Shown: one piece after another, positions 47,901 to 55,376 of the stretch
Position numbering within the stretch: position 1 is the first letter of the stretch
How the letters are laid out: each line of letters begins with the position of its first letter
NCBI GenBank assembly: GCA_012934845.2
Contig: WNNJ02000368.1
Location: 19,527-83,526, forward strand
Source of the DNA: Pomphorhynchus laevis
Taxonomy: Eukaryota; Acanthocephala; Palaeacanthocephala; Echinorhynchida; Pomphorhynchidae
Length of the DNA stretch: 64,000 bases
Direction: 5' to 3'
Position numbers and translations under genes: made by a program
Notes under the pieces: generated by a model
Told to the model about the DNA's origin: nothing
Database searches by the model: none
What the model saw: only the letters and a program-made list of their open reading frames with translations

Positions 47901-50900
47901 CCTGATTGATGATATCGTGACGGCGTATTCGCTTTTTTGTTGTTCAGCGATTTTTAGAGCCAATGATTTAATACATGCTTGTGCACTCTTGCCAGCTCCG
48001 CCCGTAGTCGCCCAAATAAGGGGACAAAATGAGCTGTGCTCTATTGTATGTATCCTTTCTTCGTACTTGGCACATTTTCTATTTTCGTGGAAAGTGAAAG
48101 TGGCATCTGTTGACTTTTCGCAATAGGACGGAGCATGATTGTTGAAAACGACTACATCAAAAAATGTACGCTCCATATTCCCACCGAACAGTCCATTACC
48201 TACTATATCAGCTCGAGCATCATCTTGTCTGGTTGTTGTACTAATATTGAAACTGATGTTTTCAGGAACTGGAGTCAGAGATGGTTCTGCAAACACATTC
48301 CAACAGACTGTGTTCAACTTCTTAACCAAAAAGTCTCGAAGTTGATTATGACGGATGAAGTTGAATGCGCCCCTTTTGCACGAGAGAGCATGCGACGTTG
48401 TTAATCTCTGACCACATTGACACTTATCCGGCAAATCTTTGGGAGTTAAACCATATCGAACAGACAACGCATCTCGAAACTCTTGCGTTGACAACTGACA
48501 ATCCGTAGAAACCAACGCATCTCTTGTTAGCCAATTAGAGGCACCCTTCAGGGATGCATATTCCACTGATTTTCGCAATATAGGAATGATCTCTGGCTTG
48601 AGTTTTTCAGCATAATTTCGATTTTCTTCTTTATGTTCGTTTTGAATTGCAGACAATAAGTGTATTACTGAGAAACCAATATCTAAATCAGGTTCTTCAT
48701 ATATGGACGATAACAATCGTGCAGCGTTGTACTGTCTGGTTAATTCACTCTCAATATTTCGTATTCCTAGTCCCCCCAAACTGGTTGACAAAGAACATAC
48801 TCCCCTCAAATCAAGATCAATGTCATCGCCAAACATGGAATTCATAAATTTTGTGTCAATAACATTCTTTAGATCATCCAACCATTCTATGTCACAATCA
48901 ACGGCTCGGAAAAGGTGAGTCCACTTTGACTGAACTGCAAGAGAGTATGCCACAAATGCGGAATGAGCATCGGCATCAGCGGCATTAGCAACATCCTTGA
49001 CCAGATTTGACATCGATAAAAACTGCCCGCAGCAATACTCCCTTACAAACTTTGGCGTGCCAATAGGTGCACCAAGTACCTTTAATCCATCTTCATTAAT
49101 GATTAAACCATCAGCTCCAAAGATGTGTTGAGCGCGGATCATGTTTCTTGGATGTATAAGCAACCTCGATTTGTTTGGATTGACATGGTATCCATACTGC
49201 TCACCTATTGAGCAAAGAAGACGCCATACACGTGATAGATCGTCAAGCCCACCAACGAAAGTCGAATCATCTGCATACCAGCATTGTTTTATTGATGGAA
49301 TCGATTCTCTGATTTTATATATCAAGGGCATCGACGAGATTGCAAACGCTGACATCGCAAGAGGGTCCCCTTGAGTGACACCCTCTGACGATGCTAAATT
49401 ACCTCCTTGGCCAACAAGTAAAGCATTTAGCTTATATATATTTCTCAGAACACATGTGAAGGCAGGGCATACTTTTTCGACATTTTTAAGCATTAGGCAT
49501 CTATTCATTAGATTAAACGCATTATTCGCGTCCACTGACAGTATTCCATATTGCTCGTCCGAGTGGAAATGATCGGTTAATGTATGTATCACATACCCTA
49601 GCCCACCTGGCTGTCCCGCACACATTTGCAGATTACCTGCTACTGCCCTTAAATCTCTTTTAGCCACATTCAGAATAGCTTTACCAATTACACGACGAAA
49701 TACCTCACCTACTCCAATAGGTCGGACACCAGGGCGCTTATTTAACGCAACAATTCTGCTGTTAACGTATGCCTGTAAAGACTCAGCCGGAATTGATTCT
49801 GATGCAATGCGCACTGCTAAACCCGCAATGGCATCAGCTAACTTTATCGAGTGTGATCCAAAAGCCGTTAACATTCGTCTGAACGCAATCGCCGTTATCC
49901 CAGAAGGACCGGCCCCTCCATGAGTCCTCAATGATTCCCTGATAATTGCACGTCCATCGATTCCACTATATATTGAAAAGTGATGGGATTTACAATTAGT
50001 TATAGGAAACGATAACACTGCATCTTGAGAAAGTGGCTGCGCAGGAGGATGTAATTCAGTCAAAATATCAGATACAAGCTTACCATCACACATATCGTCA
50101 AAACTATAAACCGTATTGCCATCTTCAGTGTCTTCAAGGATTTTTATCGCTGCACTCGTTTTGCCTGCTCGCATAAAACGAGAAAATTTTTTCTGCTTAC
50201 TTATTCTTTGAAAACCCTTTGCAAATCCATCACTAACCATTCGACGTTGTAAGATGCTTGCCTCGTCAAAAAGTTCTTTATACTTTCCCAAATTCCAATC
50301 ATCCATTCTTCGTAGTAGAGCCTTTCTTATTGTACCAATTCCTCTCGATGGTATTGATTGTAACATCAATTGACTCATTACCACAACTTCTTTCAATGCC
50401 CGTTGTTCATGTAAGCTAGGGATCGCGACTGCGTTGAATTTTTCTGTCAGGAGATTGATAAACTGACCGCTGGTACTGCATTTTTGGAAGTTTCATATGA
50501 TTTGGAAACCAGCTTATCACTGTCATATACATGTCCTCGATTAAATTATCGTAATTTAAATTCTCCCGACGCTGTCCCACCACGACTGGTTCATTAGATG
50601 TATCGACTGTTGAAAGATGACAATTTAAATTGCCAAGGGGCACACTATCTAACTTCATAGACATCATATTTGGACACGTATTTTGGCAACAAGCTGCTCT
50701 GCAGTTGACACATGCTGTTTTATTTTTCGCACACCGACATCCTTTGCATCTTGCAGCATTACCGTTGCATGTACAGCACAGGGCAATATTACTCGGCTTA
50801 CCCTTCGTCATGAAATGTTTAAGTTAGTTCTCGCTGGCTTGTACTTGTGATGATGTATTGTGAATTTCGTTGTTGTATATTATTTGTATTGTAAGTAGTT

Positions 50901-53900
50901 AATGGGTAAGTTATTTGTATTGTAAGTATGGTTGTCGTCGATGGTTGTCGTCGATGGTTGTCGTCGATGGTTGTCGTCGATGGTTGTCGTCGATGGTTGT
51001 CGTCGATGGTTGTCGTCGATGGTTGTCGTCGATGGTTGTCGTCGATGGTTGTCGTCGATGGTTGTCGTCGATGGTTGTCGTCGATAGTTATGTCGTCGAT
51101 AGTTATGTCGTCAAGTGTATAGAATGTACAGATGTAATTTGTGTGTATATTAATTGTATGTTTTCTTAGAAACCAAAATTTTTTTAAGGTATTATTTAAT
51201 ATTATTTATTATTATTTTATTTATTATTTATTTTGATATCTGCATATGTCAATTCGTATCTTATACTTTTTTAGATTACATCCCTTGAGTACAATCCAAA
51301 GAATAAAAACAGTAAATTCACTTAATTAGCTTTTTTCTGTGCATGTGCACATGAAAACTGTCGATTGCAATCTTTGCAGTCTAAACAGTTGACTGGGATA
51401 ACAAAGAAACAAAAATGTTTAGATTATTTCGCTTTAATTAGACGATATCCCGCAAAAATATTTATTAAGTAATCTTATAACTAACAAGCATTTTTTCAAT
51501 AAGTGTCTTACCCTACATTATTCGTTTGACAAGTTCATTATTCTAATCTTAATGATTTGCGTCGTTTTATTAAAAAGTAATCATAGATTTAATTCATTGA
51601 AAGCGGATACACACCAGTATGTATATGACAAAATCTTGAGAAAGAATATTACGGTTTACAACAATCTGCACCAAAACTGTAAAATTTAAGATAAAATTAT
51701 AAGCATAATGTGGAGCAAGAATTAAAACGGAAATATAATTAACCTTTTGAACAAGCTATTAAAGTGTACAAAACCACTGGTATTAACCAAACAATGATAA
51801 ATGTTTACGCACAATTATTATCATATATTTTAGACCTTAATTCATTCGCACGATTTTGACATACATACGGTTGTATCAACAATATTTAAGCAATTACAAG
51901 AAGCCAAATTCAGTAATTTTCCAAATTACCTATTGATGACCGCATTAGCTGTTAAAAGCTTGCGAATATAAAATTTGTACAAGTTTTTTTCAGACAAGCG
52001 CTTCGCTACTCCGTCAAATTATGTCATGCTTTACTCTTGATACTTTAATATTTGGGCATGACAATTATGCATAGCAATTTTGTTTCATTTACTCACTTTA
52101 CATTTAGAAAAATTAAATTGGGCGATTTTAACTTTACTGAGGTTTGTAATATCATTGCTTCCAAAACAGATGGATTTTCTGGTAGAGAAATATCAAAATT
52201 GCTTGTATCGTGTCAAGTAAGTTATATAGGTTTTGGCTATTTTCTGCTTGTTATTTGATTTTAAGCGATAATATTTTACTCATACATTCATTATTAACGA
52301 AATGCGTGTAGTACTTCTCAGTACTTCTCTAGAGATATAGTAATATAATTTGTGCACTAGAAGTGTTCCTACAACAAGTTAGTACCATCAAGATATAAGC
52401 AGTTACGTTTTATACGCTATTGTCATCAGTTTTAATAACAAATTTTCGATTTGTATAGCTAATAACCATTTGCTAGGATTTTTTAAACATCTGACGTTGT
52501 TAGATGTTTCTATGATATTAAACTAATGACCTTTGGAGAATAACATCAAGTCCCGCTAAAGTATTTAACCGCTTAGCAACATCGTGTTTCTGGTCAAACA
52601 ATGATTCTTCACAAGTGAAATTTGTCGTGATCGCTGATTTCAGTAAATGTCGTGTATATGAAACGTACGGTATTCGACCGAATACTCATTCAATTTCTTT
52701 CTAAAAAATACTCATTCAATAGTAATAATAATAAAATGATAAAGATTTTGTTAAATAAAACTAAATACAACAGCTAAAAAGGCTTAAAATGTCAAACATG
52801 CGAAAGAAAACAGAAAGTAATGTATGGTCAGTTTAACTTCATACCTCTCTATATTCACGGCCTCAGTTCCATAGGGATCTGAGCCCTCAAACCGATCCAA
52901 TACGCCGCCTACCGACTGAACCACCTGGGGTCTTTCACCCCACGAAGAATCCAATCGAGGCGGACAATACTCGGTAATCACGAGATGAGGAGCTTGAGAA
53001 ACCTTAGTATTTGCTCTGTGGGACGTCTTCTAGAAAAGAAGACTAATCCCGAGATAGCCCAAGTACAGCAGAGGCGCACTTGGGTTTTCCAATTCAATGA
53101 CATATGCTGAGCCCGTTTCAGGGCCTACCTAGCTCTCTTCAGAATTCGTTTTAGTCTATCCAGGTCAGCGCCCGCTGACCAGCTCACTGTAATGGTGAAC
53201 CCCAGGTATTTTACTCGACTTGTGAAGGTAGGGAGTGGTTGAGGCTGCAAAATGGATTAGAGGGCAAAGAGTGCTAGTCTTTTAAGCTTCTTTTTGGTGA
53301 CAGGGTTGCCATGAAAGACGACCGCTTGCGATTTATTAGAGTTTAAAATAAGATTGGATGAGGGTAACTGATCTTATAATCTTAAAAAGAAACGGCTGAT
53401 GTCAGAGACTACATCTTTGCACCTGCGTCCAGAAAACAGGCCTGTGGTATCGTCACCGTATACCACCGTCAACGACGGTGGTATACGTCAACAACGTCAG
53501 ATGTTTAAAAAATCCTAGCAAATTGTTATTAGCTGTACAAATCGAAAACACATTATCTAAGACATTAATAGTTATGGAAGCAGCAGCCATCTAGTTGTAT
53601 ATCTAATCGATTTAATGGTGATGTGTTAGATCTCCAGATTTCACTTGTGAGCGTGATCATTTTAAATGAATCATGTTACGGACAATGACAGATAATTAAA
53701 AAGATTATTCACAATTTTAAATGAACTAAGAACAAAAATATTTCCCAGAAACAGTATTTTTTTGATGGCTACTGCCACATCGTCAGATTTTAAAAGTTTT
53801 ATGAATCCTGAAAAGATAATAACCAATACTCATTGGCTATTAAACAATTATTATAGTTAATAATATTAATAATATTATTATTGTATATGCTCTAGAACTT

Positions 53901-54890
53901 AATTTATTTTTAATAAATAATGTGAATTAAAAAAATATTATTAAACAATCATTATTGAACAGTAATGCAAAATAAATAATAAAAAGCAAAAACTCCAGAA
54001 TACACACGATGAAATATATAAAAACAAATATAAAAGCATTAAGTTGGTTTCCTTGTAAATAAAATACGCTTCTTTAATAATGCGGAAAAAACATCATACA
54101 CAAAAGATAAAACCGATGCCCTTTCAAAATTGATGACATTATTTAGATTGACGAAGTGTTTAACAATCCCACTAGAAATAGTATTTTCACGTACATTATA
54201 ATTTTGTTGTTTAATACTTTTGGCCAGACGGTGACCGGCTTAACTAATTTATGCCAGTTTACAATTTGGCCTGCCTTTATATTGGCAAGTGATGAACATT
54301 TGGACTAGAAGTAGTACCTCACGTACATTATAATTGTTGTTCAATGCGTTCGGCCATACCTACAACCAGTTTGACCAATACATACATGTTCACAATCTTT
54401 TTGTGGCACGTAATGTGCCTTCAAAGCAGCACATTATTGAAATGGCACATCAAGTGGCACAATAATGTGCCACTTGATATGGTGCGTTTTATGTTTTAAT
54501 CTTTAATACTTACTTTCACATGCATGGCATTGGCTTTTATTAACTACAGTAGCAATGCTATCATTTATGAGAACAGTGAATGGTTTCTATTACTCATATT
54601 TTGGACTATTTGAAGTAAATTGTCGATATAAATTGAACAAATCTTGAACACTCAGGCAATCAATGTAAATTGATTGCAATAAAGTATTAAAGCCTTTGAA
54701 TTGTCAAATTAATTTTTACCGTACTTTACGTATTCTTCTAAAAATTATCCGTTTGTATTCTATTAAGGCGTCCGCATTTGCATCCAACGACTGTACGCTT
54801 ACAGAGCGTATGATTATGGACAAGCTGCACGACTGTCTTGAGTCTCACCAAAAGAAAGTTTTGTGGAATACTGAAGCATTGAGTCAATAA
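20773..54890 (+). CDS. ATAD3: ATAD3, mitochondrial AAA-ATPase, 18 coding exons, 579 aa
   Basis: Coding exons: 20773-20983, 24781-24857, 26535-26636, 26688-26747, 26814-26883, 29705-29773, 32823-32919, 37774-37843, 37894-37961, 44885-44972, 45036-45092, 45140-45265, 45761-45885, 46406-46457, 46541-46611, 46688-46852, 52108-52216, 54768-54890. All junctions are GT...AG and the phases join to 1,740 nt (579 codons plus TAA), close to human ATAD3A. It starts MSWLFGI as in vertebrates. Order: N-terminal [20 protein letters not shown] block, coiled coil (about 71-230), membrane segment (about 253-274), Walker A GPPGTGKT (354-361), Walker [12 protein letters not shown] (408-418), sensor region VVASNEPEQ, and a C-terminal helical tail. 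ATAD3 is an inner-membrane protein of mitochondria linked to nucleoid organisation, membrane contacts and cholesterol traffic. Every catalytic motif is intact. Confidence 0.96.
21490..21572 (+). repeat. Partial duplication of ATAD3 exon 1 inside intron 1
   Basis: 83 bp matching 20896-20978 with only two differences, from AAAACCGGCCG to AAAGAACTCGAATC. It lacks the exon's splice donor and has no obvious acceptor, so it is probably silent. The near identity points to a recent event. Confidence 0.9.
21790..23180 (-). mobile_element. Ty3/Gypsy-type LTR retrotransposon fossil (pol, RNase H end to integrase)
   Basis: Fragments recognisable in order on the minus strand are the end of an RNase H region (WRLELT), an integrase zinc-binding part ([20 protein letters not shown]), a catalytic-core part (KYLLIIIDE) and a C-terminal part ([12 protein letters not shown]). 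No LTRs, gag or RT were found. It is heavily broken and looks old. It lies antisense in ATAD3 intron 1. Confidence 0.7.
23181..24780. other. ATAD3 intron 1, remainder: nothing recognised
   Basis: AT-rich intron sequence. No coding fragment, repeat family or RNA gene could be supported. Confidence 0.45.
24781..26883 (+). CDS. ATAD3: ATAD3 exons 2-5: coiled-coil region
   Basis: Exons 24781-24857, 26535-26636, 26688-26747 and 26814-26883 encode the charged Glu/Arg/Gln-rich helix that oligomerises ATAD3 (for example [45 protein letters not shown]). Introns 3 and 4 are only 51 and 66 bp. Intron 3 (26637-26687) is a multiple of three and has no in-frame stop, so its retention would add 17 residues. 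Confidence 0.94.
25009..25252. mobile_element. Foldback element 1 with 13-bp target duplication
   Basis: Arms of about 80 bp (25022-25100 and 25124-25207), imperfectly inverse-complementary, flanked by exact 13-bp direct repeats AGCTTTCATAACT (25009-25021 and 25240-25252). Each arm contains TCTGAAGATGCTAACAG followed by a hairpin-forming segment, the same end signature as foldback element 2 and the single arm at 35,930-36,010. The 13-bp duplication suggests target-primed insertion rather than cut-and-paste. Confidence 0.85.
25330..25470. repeat. PLE-like end joined to a LINE-F leader scrap
   Basis: On the minus strand 25,345-25,375 reads CTGAGGATGACG, a loop, then CGTCGAAATATTTG, the PLE-like end motif. 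Next to it, AGTTAGTTATAAACAAGAAT (from 25,387) matches the LINE-F leader at about 13,546 almost exactly, and it runs into a perfect 22-bp palindrome (25397-25418). Confidence 0.6.
26303..26329. repeat. Perfect 12-bp foldback in intron 2
   Basis: TCACTTTAATCT (26303-26314), three-base loop, exact inverse complement (26318-26329). No recognised element beside it. Confidence 0.8.
26978..27118. repeat. 21-bp tandem repeat in ATAD3 intron 5
   Basis: Between six and seven copies of a unit close to TTTAGCTGAATTGTATGACAA, differing by single bases. A multiple of three, so it reads open on one strand, but the composition gives no reason to call it coding. Confidence 0.85.
27677..27938. mobile_element. 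Foldback element 2 (same family as element 1)
   Basis: Arms of about 110-120 bp beginning TTTTAAATTGTTGATACTGA on the left and its near inverse complement on the right. The inner ends carry CTGAAGATGCTAACAGAAG and GTTAGCGAAATATC. It is longer at its outer ends than element 1. Flanking duplication is not clear. Confidence 0.8.
27940..28245 (+). mobile_element. LINE-J: short RT relic
   Basis: Plus-strand fragment reading [32 protein letters not shown] and [16 protein letters not shown], the RT palm order of jockey/CR1-like LINEs, with stops. It is followed at 28,249 by a PLE-like end motif (CTGAAGAAGGCATAGTGCC then AAAACGTT). Confidence 0.72.
28320..28790. repeat. TA-rich satellite, 56-bp-arm palindrome and PLE-like end
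   Basis: 28,320-28,500 and 28,655-28,695 are (TATA)n-like. 28,541-28,598 and 28,600-28,655 form a palindrome centred on AACGTT with arms of about 56 bp and few mismatches. On the minus strand 28,715-28,790 reads TAAAGAACGTAAGTTCGAAA, another PLE-like hairpin-GAAAC end. Confidence 0.75.
28791..29704. other. Intron 5 remainder: nothing recognised
   Basis: AT-rich, no supported feature. Confidence 0.4.
29705..32919 (+). CDS. ATAD3: ATAD3 exons 6-7: end of coiled coil
   Basis: Exons 29705-29773 and 32823-32919 encode [18 protein letters not shown] and [19 protein letters not shown], aligning with the second half of the vertebrate coiled coil. The 3.0-kb intron between them holds Naiad terminal-repeat elements. 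Confidence 0.93.
30857..31690 (-). mobile_element. Mini-Naiad: two terminal repeats around a leader piece
   Basis: Two copies of the dispersed terminal repeat (30,857-31,215 nearly full; 31,465-31,670 partial) in the same orientation enclose 31,320-31,464, which matches the leader upstream of the Naiad ORF at 44,050-44,211. No coding sequence remains. It resembles a short non-autonomous derivative in which the ORF has been lost. It lies in ATAD3 intron 6. Confidence 0.65.
31742..31770. repeat. 11-bp foldback
   Basis: TCAGCCGAGAA (31742-31752), seven-base loop, exact inverse complement (31760-31770), overlapping a short tandem duplication of GAGAARTAATATTTCT. Confidence 0.75.
32515..32716. 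mobile_element. MITE-like inverted-repeat element, about 200 bp
   Basis: Imperfect terminal inverted repeats of about 40 bp (32521-32561 and 32671-32710), beginning AAAGTAGATT on the left with the inverse complement on the right. No coding capacity; transposon family not identified. Confidence 0.6.
33058..34748. mobile_element. Penelope-type element debris between 340-bp inverted arms
   Basis: Arms 33,058-33,393 and 34,416-34,748 are inverse copies with high identity, each covering the GIY-YIG-side end of a Penelope-type protein. Between them lie a reverse-transcriptase part on the plus strand (about 33,720-34,330: [37 protein letters not shown]) and a small minus-strand piece. The element is broken in several places and incomplete. 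It is in ATAD3 intron 7. Confidence 0.8.
33582..33612. repeat. Perfect 12-bp foldback in Penelope debris
   Basis: GTAAAGGTATAC (33582-33593), seven-base loop, exact inverse complement (33601-33612), at the 5' side of the minus-strand Penelope piece. Confidence 0.8.
34749..35394. other. Intron 7 middle: nothing recognised
   Basis: AT-rich sequence without a supported feature. Confidence 0.4.
35395..35885 (+). mobile_element. LINE-K: old relic, same family as LINE-I
   Basis: C/T-rich block aligning along its length with 19,830-20,280 (shared CCGACAAGTCCAAAATAATG near the start, CGTCGCTTCGACCACACAT later). Coding fragments follow the C-terminal region of LINE-F-like ORF2 with many stops. Truncated at both ends. 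Confidence 0.7.
35930..36010 (+). repeat. Single arm of the foldback element family
   Basis: CTCTGAAGATGCTGACAGAT, GTTAGTGAAATATC and the C/T-rich stretch after it match one arm of foldback elements 1 and 2. The other arm is absent, so this is either the ancestral linear end or a half-deleted copy. Confidence 0.7.
36011..37773. other. Intron 7 distal part, mostly unrecognised
   Basis: AT-rich. The only outlier is 36,779-36,836, a GC-richer segment (ending GACCATCAAGCAGCTGTAA) that reads [15 protein letters not shown] then stop on the plus strand; it may be the tail of an unidentified ORF but I cannot name it. Confidence 0.4.
37774..37961 (+). CDS. ATAD3: ATAD3 exons 8-9: membrane-spanning region
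   Basis: Exons 37774-37843 and 37894-37961, separated by a 50-bp intron, encode [17 protein letters not shown] and then the hydrophobic [14 protein letters not shown] segment that anchors the protein in the inner membrane. The next intron (6.9 kb) is the largest and contains the Naiad palindrome. Confidence 0.94.
38256..38995. mobile_element. Compound repeat: 56-bp inverted repeats plus tandem units
   Basis: 38256-38311 and 38637-38693 are inverse complements (AAGTTTGTTTCC outermost), enclosing about 330 bp. That interior (from about 38,314) is repeated in direct orientation from 38,707 to 38,960, and the boundary ACTATAGATGACTAG recurs at 38,692 and, as ACTATAGATGGCTAG, at 38,972. It ends where the Naiad palindrome starts. 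Family unknown. Confidence 0.65.
40046..40440. repeat. Naiad terminal repeat (pLTR-like), left-arm copy
   Basis: Starts AATCAGCTAACTGAGTCTAC and ends near ATTATTTATTATCC. It holds a conserved 8-bp stem CTGCTATG/CATAGCAG. The inverse copy is at 42,150-42,541; other copies or pieces are at 15,711, 30,857, 31,465, 44,212, 55,140, 55,660, 57,769, 63,195, 63,475 and 63,778. Confidence 0.8.
40560..41548 (-). pseudogene. Naiad-type reverse-transcriptase part
   Basis: Minus-strand blocks with [60 protein letters not shown] and VYLDMNIKL, in the order of PLE reverse transcriptases. Incomplete at the front and broken. The last part is duplicated in inverse orientation at 41,727-42,027. Confidence 0.78.
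42551..43781 (-). pseudogene. Naiad-type front half: Cys motif, GIY-YIG nuclease, linker
   Basis: The minus-strand block starts at ATG 43,781 with CNRKICIVC, then a GIY-YIG module ([18 protein letters not shown]), [16 protein letters not shown], a basic linker and a [12 protein letters not shown] motif. Having the nuclease before rather than after the RT is the permuted order known for Naiad elements. It ends at a terminal repeat instead of continuing into RT. Confidence 0.78.
43782..44250 (-). mobile_element. Naiad 5' leader and terminal-repeat end
   Basis: The leader (43,785-44,211) is unusually GC-rich for the region and has local hairpins (GTTTACA/TGTAAAC, AGATCTTTATAGATCT). Its outer part is repeated in the mini-Naiad at 31,320-31,464. 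It meets a terminal-repeat piece (AATCAGCTAACTGAGTC) at 44,212-44,250. Nothing is recognised from there to exon 10 at 44,885. Confidence 0.65.
44885..46852 (+). CDS. ATAD3: ATAD3 exons 10-16: AAA ATPase core
   Basis: Seven exons separated by introns of 47-520 bp. They encode [19 protein letters not shown], the linker, Walker A (exon 12, 45140-45265), [14 protein letters not shown] (exon 13), Walker B (exon 14, 46406-46457), [18 protein letters not shown] (exon 15) and the sensor and [12 protein letters not shown] region (exon 16). The compact core contrasts with the repeat-swollen introns on both sides. Confidence 0.95.
46853..47454. other. Intron 16 start: nothing recognised
   Basis: AT-rich, no supported feature. 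A small GC-richer patch (47,283-47,330) is unexplained. Confidence 0.35.
47455..47640. repeat. PLE end folded into a 43-bp-arm hairpin
   Basis: 47537-47579 and 47586-47628 are inverse complements with three mismatches. Each arm carries the end signature AAGGATC...AGCTTGAT..GAAA.GTCAATAAAAC, as at 57,566-57,600. 47,455-47,536 matches, in inverse orientation, the sequence following that end at 57,600-57,690. Confidence 0.8.
47790..50500 (-). CDS. LINE-L reverse transcriptase-RLE ORF (main frame)
   Basis: About 868 codons from 50,396, open in the same frame upstream to about 50,490. Motifs: [38 protein letters not shown] (active site 49266-49277), GGLGIRN, CCHC-like knuckle (CQCG...HALSC...RHN), RLE block (DARADIV...RTFFDVVVF) and [11 protein letters not shown]. 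The usual order and length for the group; catalytic residues present. Confidence 0.87.
50416..50811 (-). CDS. LINE-L N-terminal cysteine-rich domain (separate frame)
   Basis: 131 codons from ATG 50809-50811 with [20 protein letters not shown]...CVNCRAACC, very like LINE-A. Its end overlaps the main frame in another register, so one indel separates what is a single ORF in LINE-C. It probably binds nucleic acid or zinc; that is inference. Confidence 0.8.
   Translation of the reverse strand: MTKGKPSNIALCCTCNGNAARCKGCRCAKNKTACVNCRAACCQNTCPNMMSMKLDSVPLGNLNCHLSTVDTSNEPVVVGQRRENLNYDNLIEDMYMTVISWFPNHMKLPKMQYQRSVYQSPDRKIQRSRDP
50928..51112 (-). repeat. 12 exact copies of a 13-bp unit in the LINE-L leader
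   Basis: ATGGTTGTCGTCG repeated exactly 12 times (50928-51083), then two 15-bp variants (ATAGTTATGTCGTCG). A related degenerate array is in the LINE-F leader. The open reading through it has no coding significance. Confidence 0.92.
51180..52107. other. Intron 16 end: nothing recognised
   Basis: AT-rich, no supported feature before exon 17. Confidence 0.4.
52108..54890 (+). CDS. ATAD3: ATAD3 exons 17-18: C-terminal lid and tail
   Basis: Exon 17 (52108-52216) encodes the [16 protein letters not shown] segment, equal to EGMSGREIAQLAVSWQ in vertebrates. Exon 18 (54768-54890) encodes [15 protein letters not shown] to the TAA at 54888-54890. A candidate poly(A) signal AATAAA lies at 55022-55027. 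Confidence 0.93.
52790..53487 (-). mobile_element. LINE-M: GC-rich RT-to-C-terminus relic
   Basis: Minus-strand fragments [37 protein letters not shown] and [20 protein letters not shown] follow the RT palm-to-thumb order of LINEs; stops are present. GC content is clearly higher than in its neighbours, suggesting a family not otherwise seen in the window. It begins at a perfect 13-bp foldback. Confidence 0.7.
53458..53486. repeat. Perfect 13-bp foldback at the LINE-M 5' end
   Basis: GTATACCACCGTC (53458-53470), three-base loop AAC, exact inverse complement (53474-53486), directly upstream of the YGDD block on the minus strand. Confidence 0.88.
54160..54430. repeat. Diverged tandem duplication, unit about 135 bp
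   Basis: Two copies (about 54,160-54,294 and 54,295-54,430) share ACGTACATTATAAT and later GGCCA...CCAGTTT and CAATTT/CAATCTTT. No coding signal. Confidence 0.6.
54449..54478. repeat. Perfect 13-bp foldback in intron 17
   Basis: ATCAAGTGGCACA (54449-54461), four-base loop, exact inverse complement (54466-54478). Confidence 0.85.
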
Positions 54891-55021
54891 ATAATGAAAT
54901 TCCAATGTACTTAATTTTATACGTTGAAAGATGCCAACTGTTTGATTTGTTTTTCATCTCTTGAATTTCAAATGAAGTTTTGATTTCACATTTACACTTT
55001 GCTGAATGATGTGTGATGTTT

Positions 55022-55027
55022 AATAAA
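55022..55027 (+). terminator. ATAD3: Candidate ATAD3 poly(A) signal
   Basis: AATAAA 132 bases after the stop codon, the first canonical signal downstream. In DNA this AT-rich it could be chance. Confidence 0.4.
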
Positions 55028-55139
55028 ATTACATATTTGAAAAGCATTACAACACATTAACATTTGACATTTACGCATTCTATCAATCTACAAATTCATT
55101 ACAGAAATTCCGTTTCACGCGAATACATTAATCAGGTAA

Positions 55140-55376
55140 CTACCTATATTAAATTACTTATATATTGAGCATAATGATAAATAAAAATAAAATAATTAAA
55201 TAAGAAATAATTATAAATAATTTAATAATTTTATATAAGTTTTTTTACAATTTATATTAAAATAAAATTTAAAATTGAAATTTAAAATAAAAGTCATTTT
55301 TATAAATTGACTAATCAATAACAGACGATGTATCAGAATAAGAATTAGAGGTCATCAGGAGGGATGACCTCTAATT
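55140..55376 (-). repeat. Truncated Naiad terminal repeat ending in a foldback
   Basis: Matches the inner part of the terminal repeat up to GGTCATCAGGAGG and then turns back on itself: arms AATTAGAGGTCATC (55343-55356) and its exact complement (55363-55376), six-base loop. Confidence 0.8.

Larger units (their letters stand above)
47641..51115 (-). mobile_element. LINE-L: nearly whole RLE-type LINE in ATAD3 intron 16
   Basis: Minus-strand element, antisense to ATAD3. From 5' to 3' it has a leader with a 12-copy 13-bp array, a cysteine-rich N-terminus, RT, RLE, and a 3' UTR with GGCCCATTTGTGGGAACC as in LINE-E, then an A/T-rich tail. Its coding sequence has a single frame break near 50,450-50,490. 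Confidence 0.87.
52443..53548. mobile_element. Inverted-repeat-bounded block with LINE relic
   Basis: Arms of about 59 bp (52443-52503 and 53488-53548; TTTTCGATTTGTATAGCTAA outermost on the left) are near-exact inverse complements. Most of the interior is LINE-M. Either a foldback/TIR element captured a LINE piece or an inverted duplication formed around it. Confidence 0.7.

Noticed and set aside
50928-51112. Regular repeats resembling a CRISPR array, and an ORF across them
   Set aside because: The 13-bp units are strictly head-to-tail without spacers, in a eukaryotic LINE leader; the ORF exists only because the repeat lacks stops.
50915-51169. Valine/arginine/tryptophan repeat protein
   Set aside because: Produced by the 13-bp array; period 39 bp gives an artificial 13-residue repeat.
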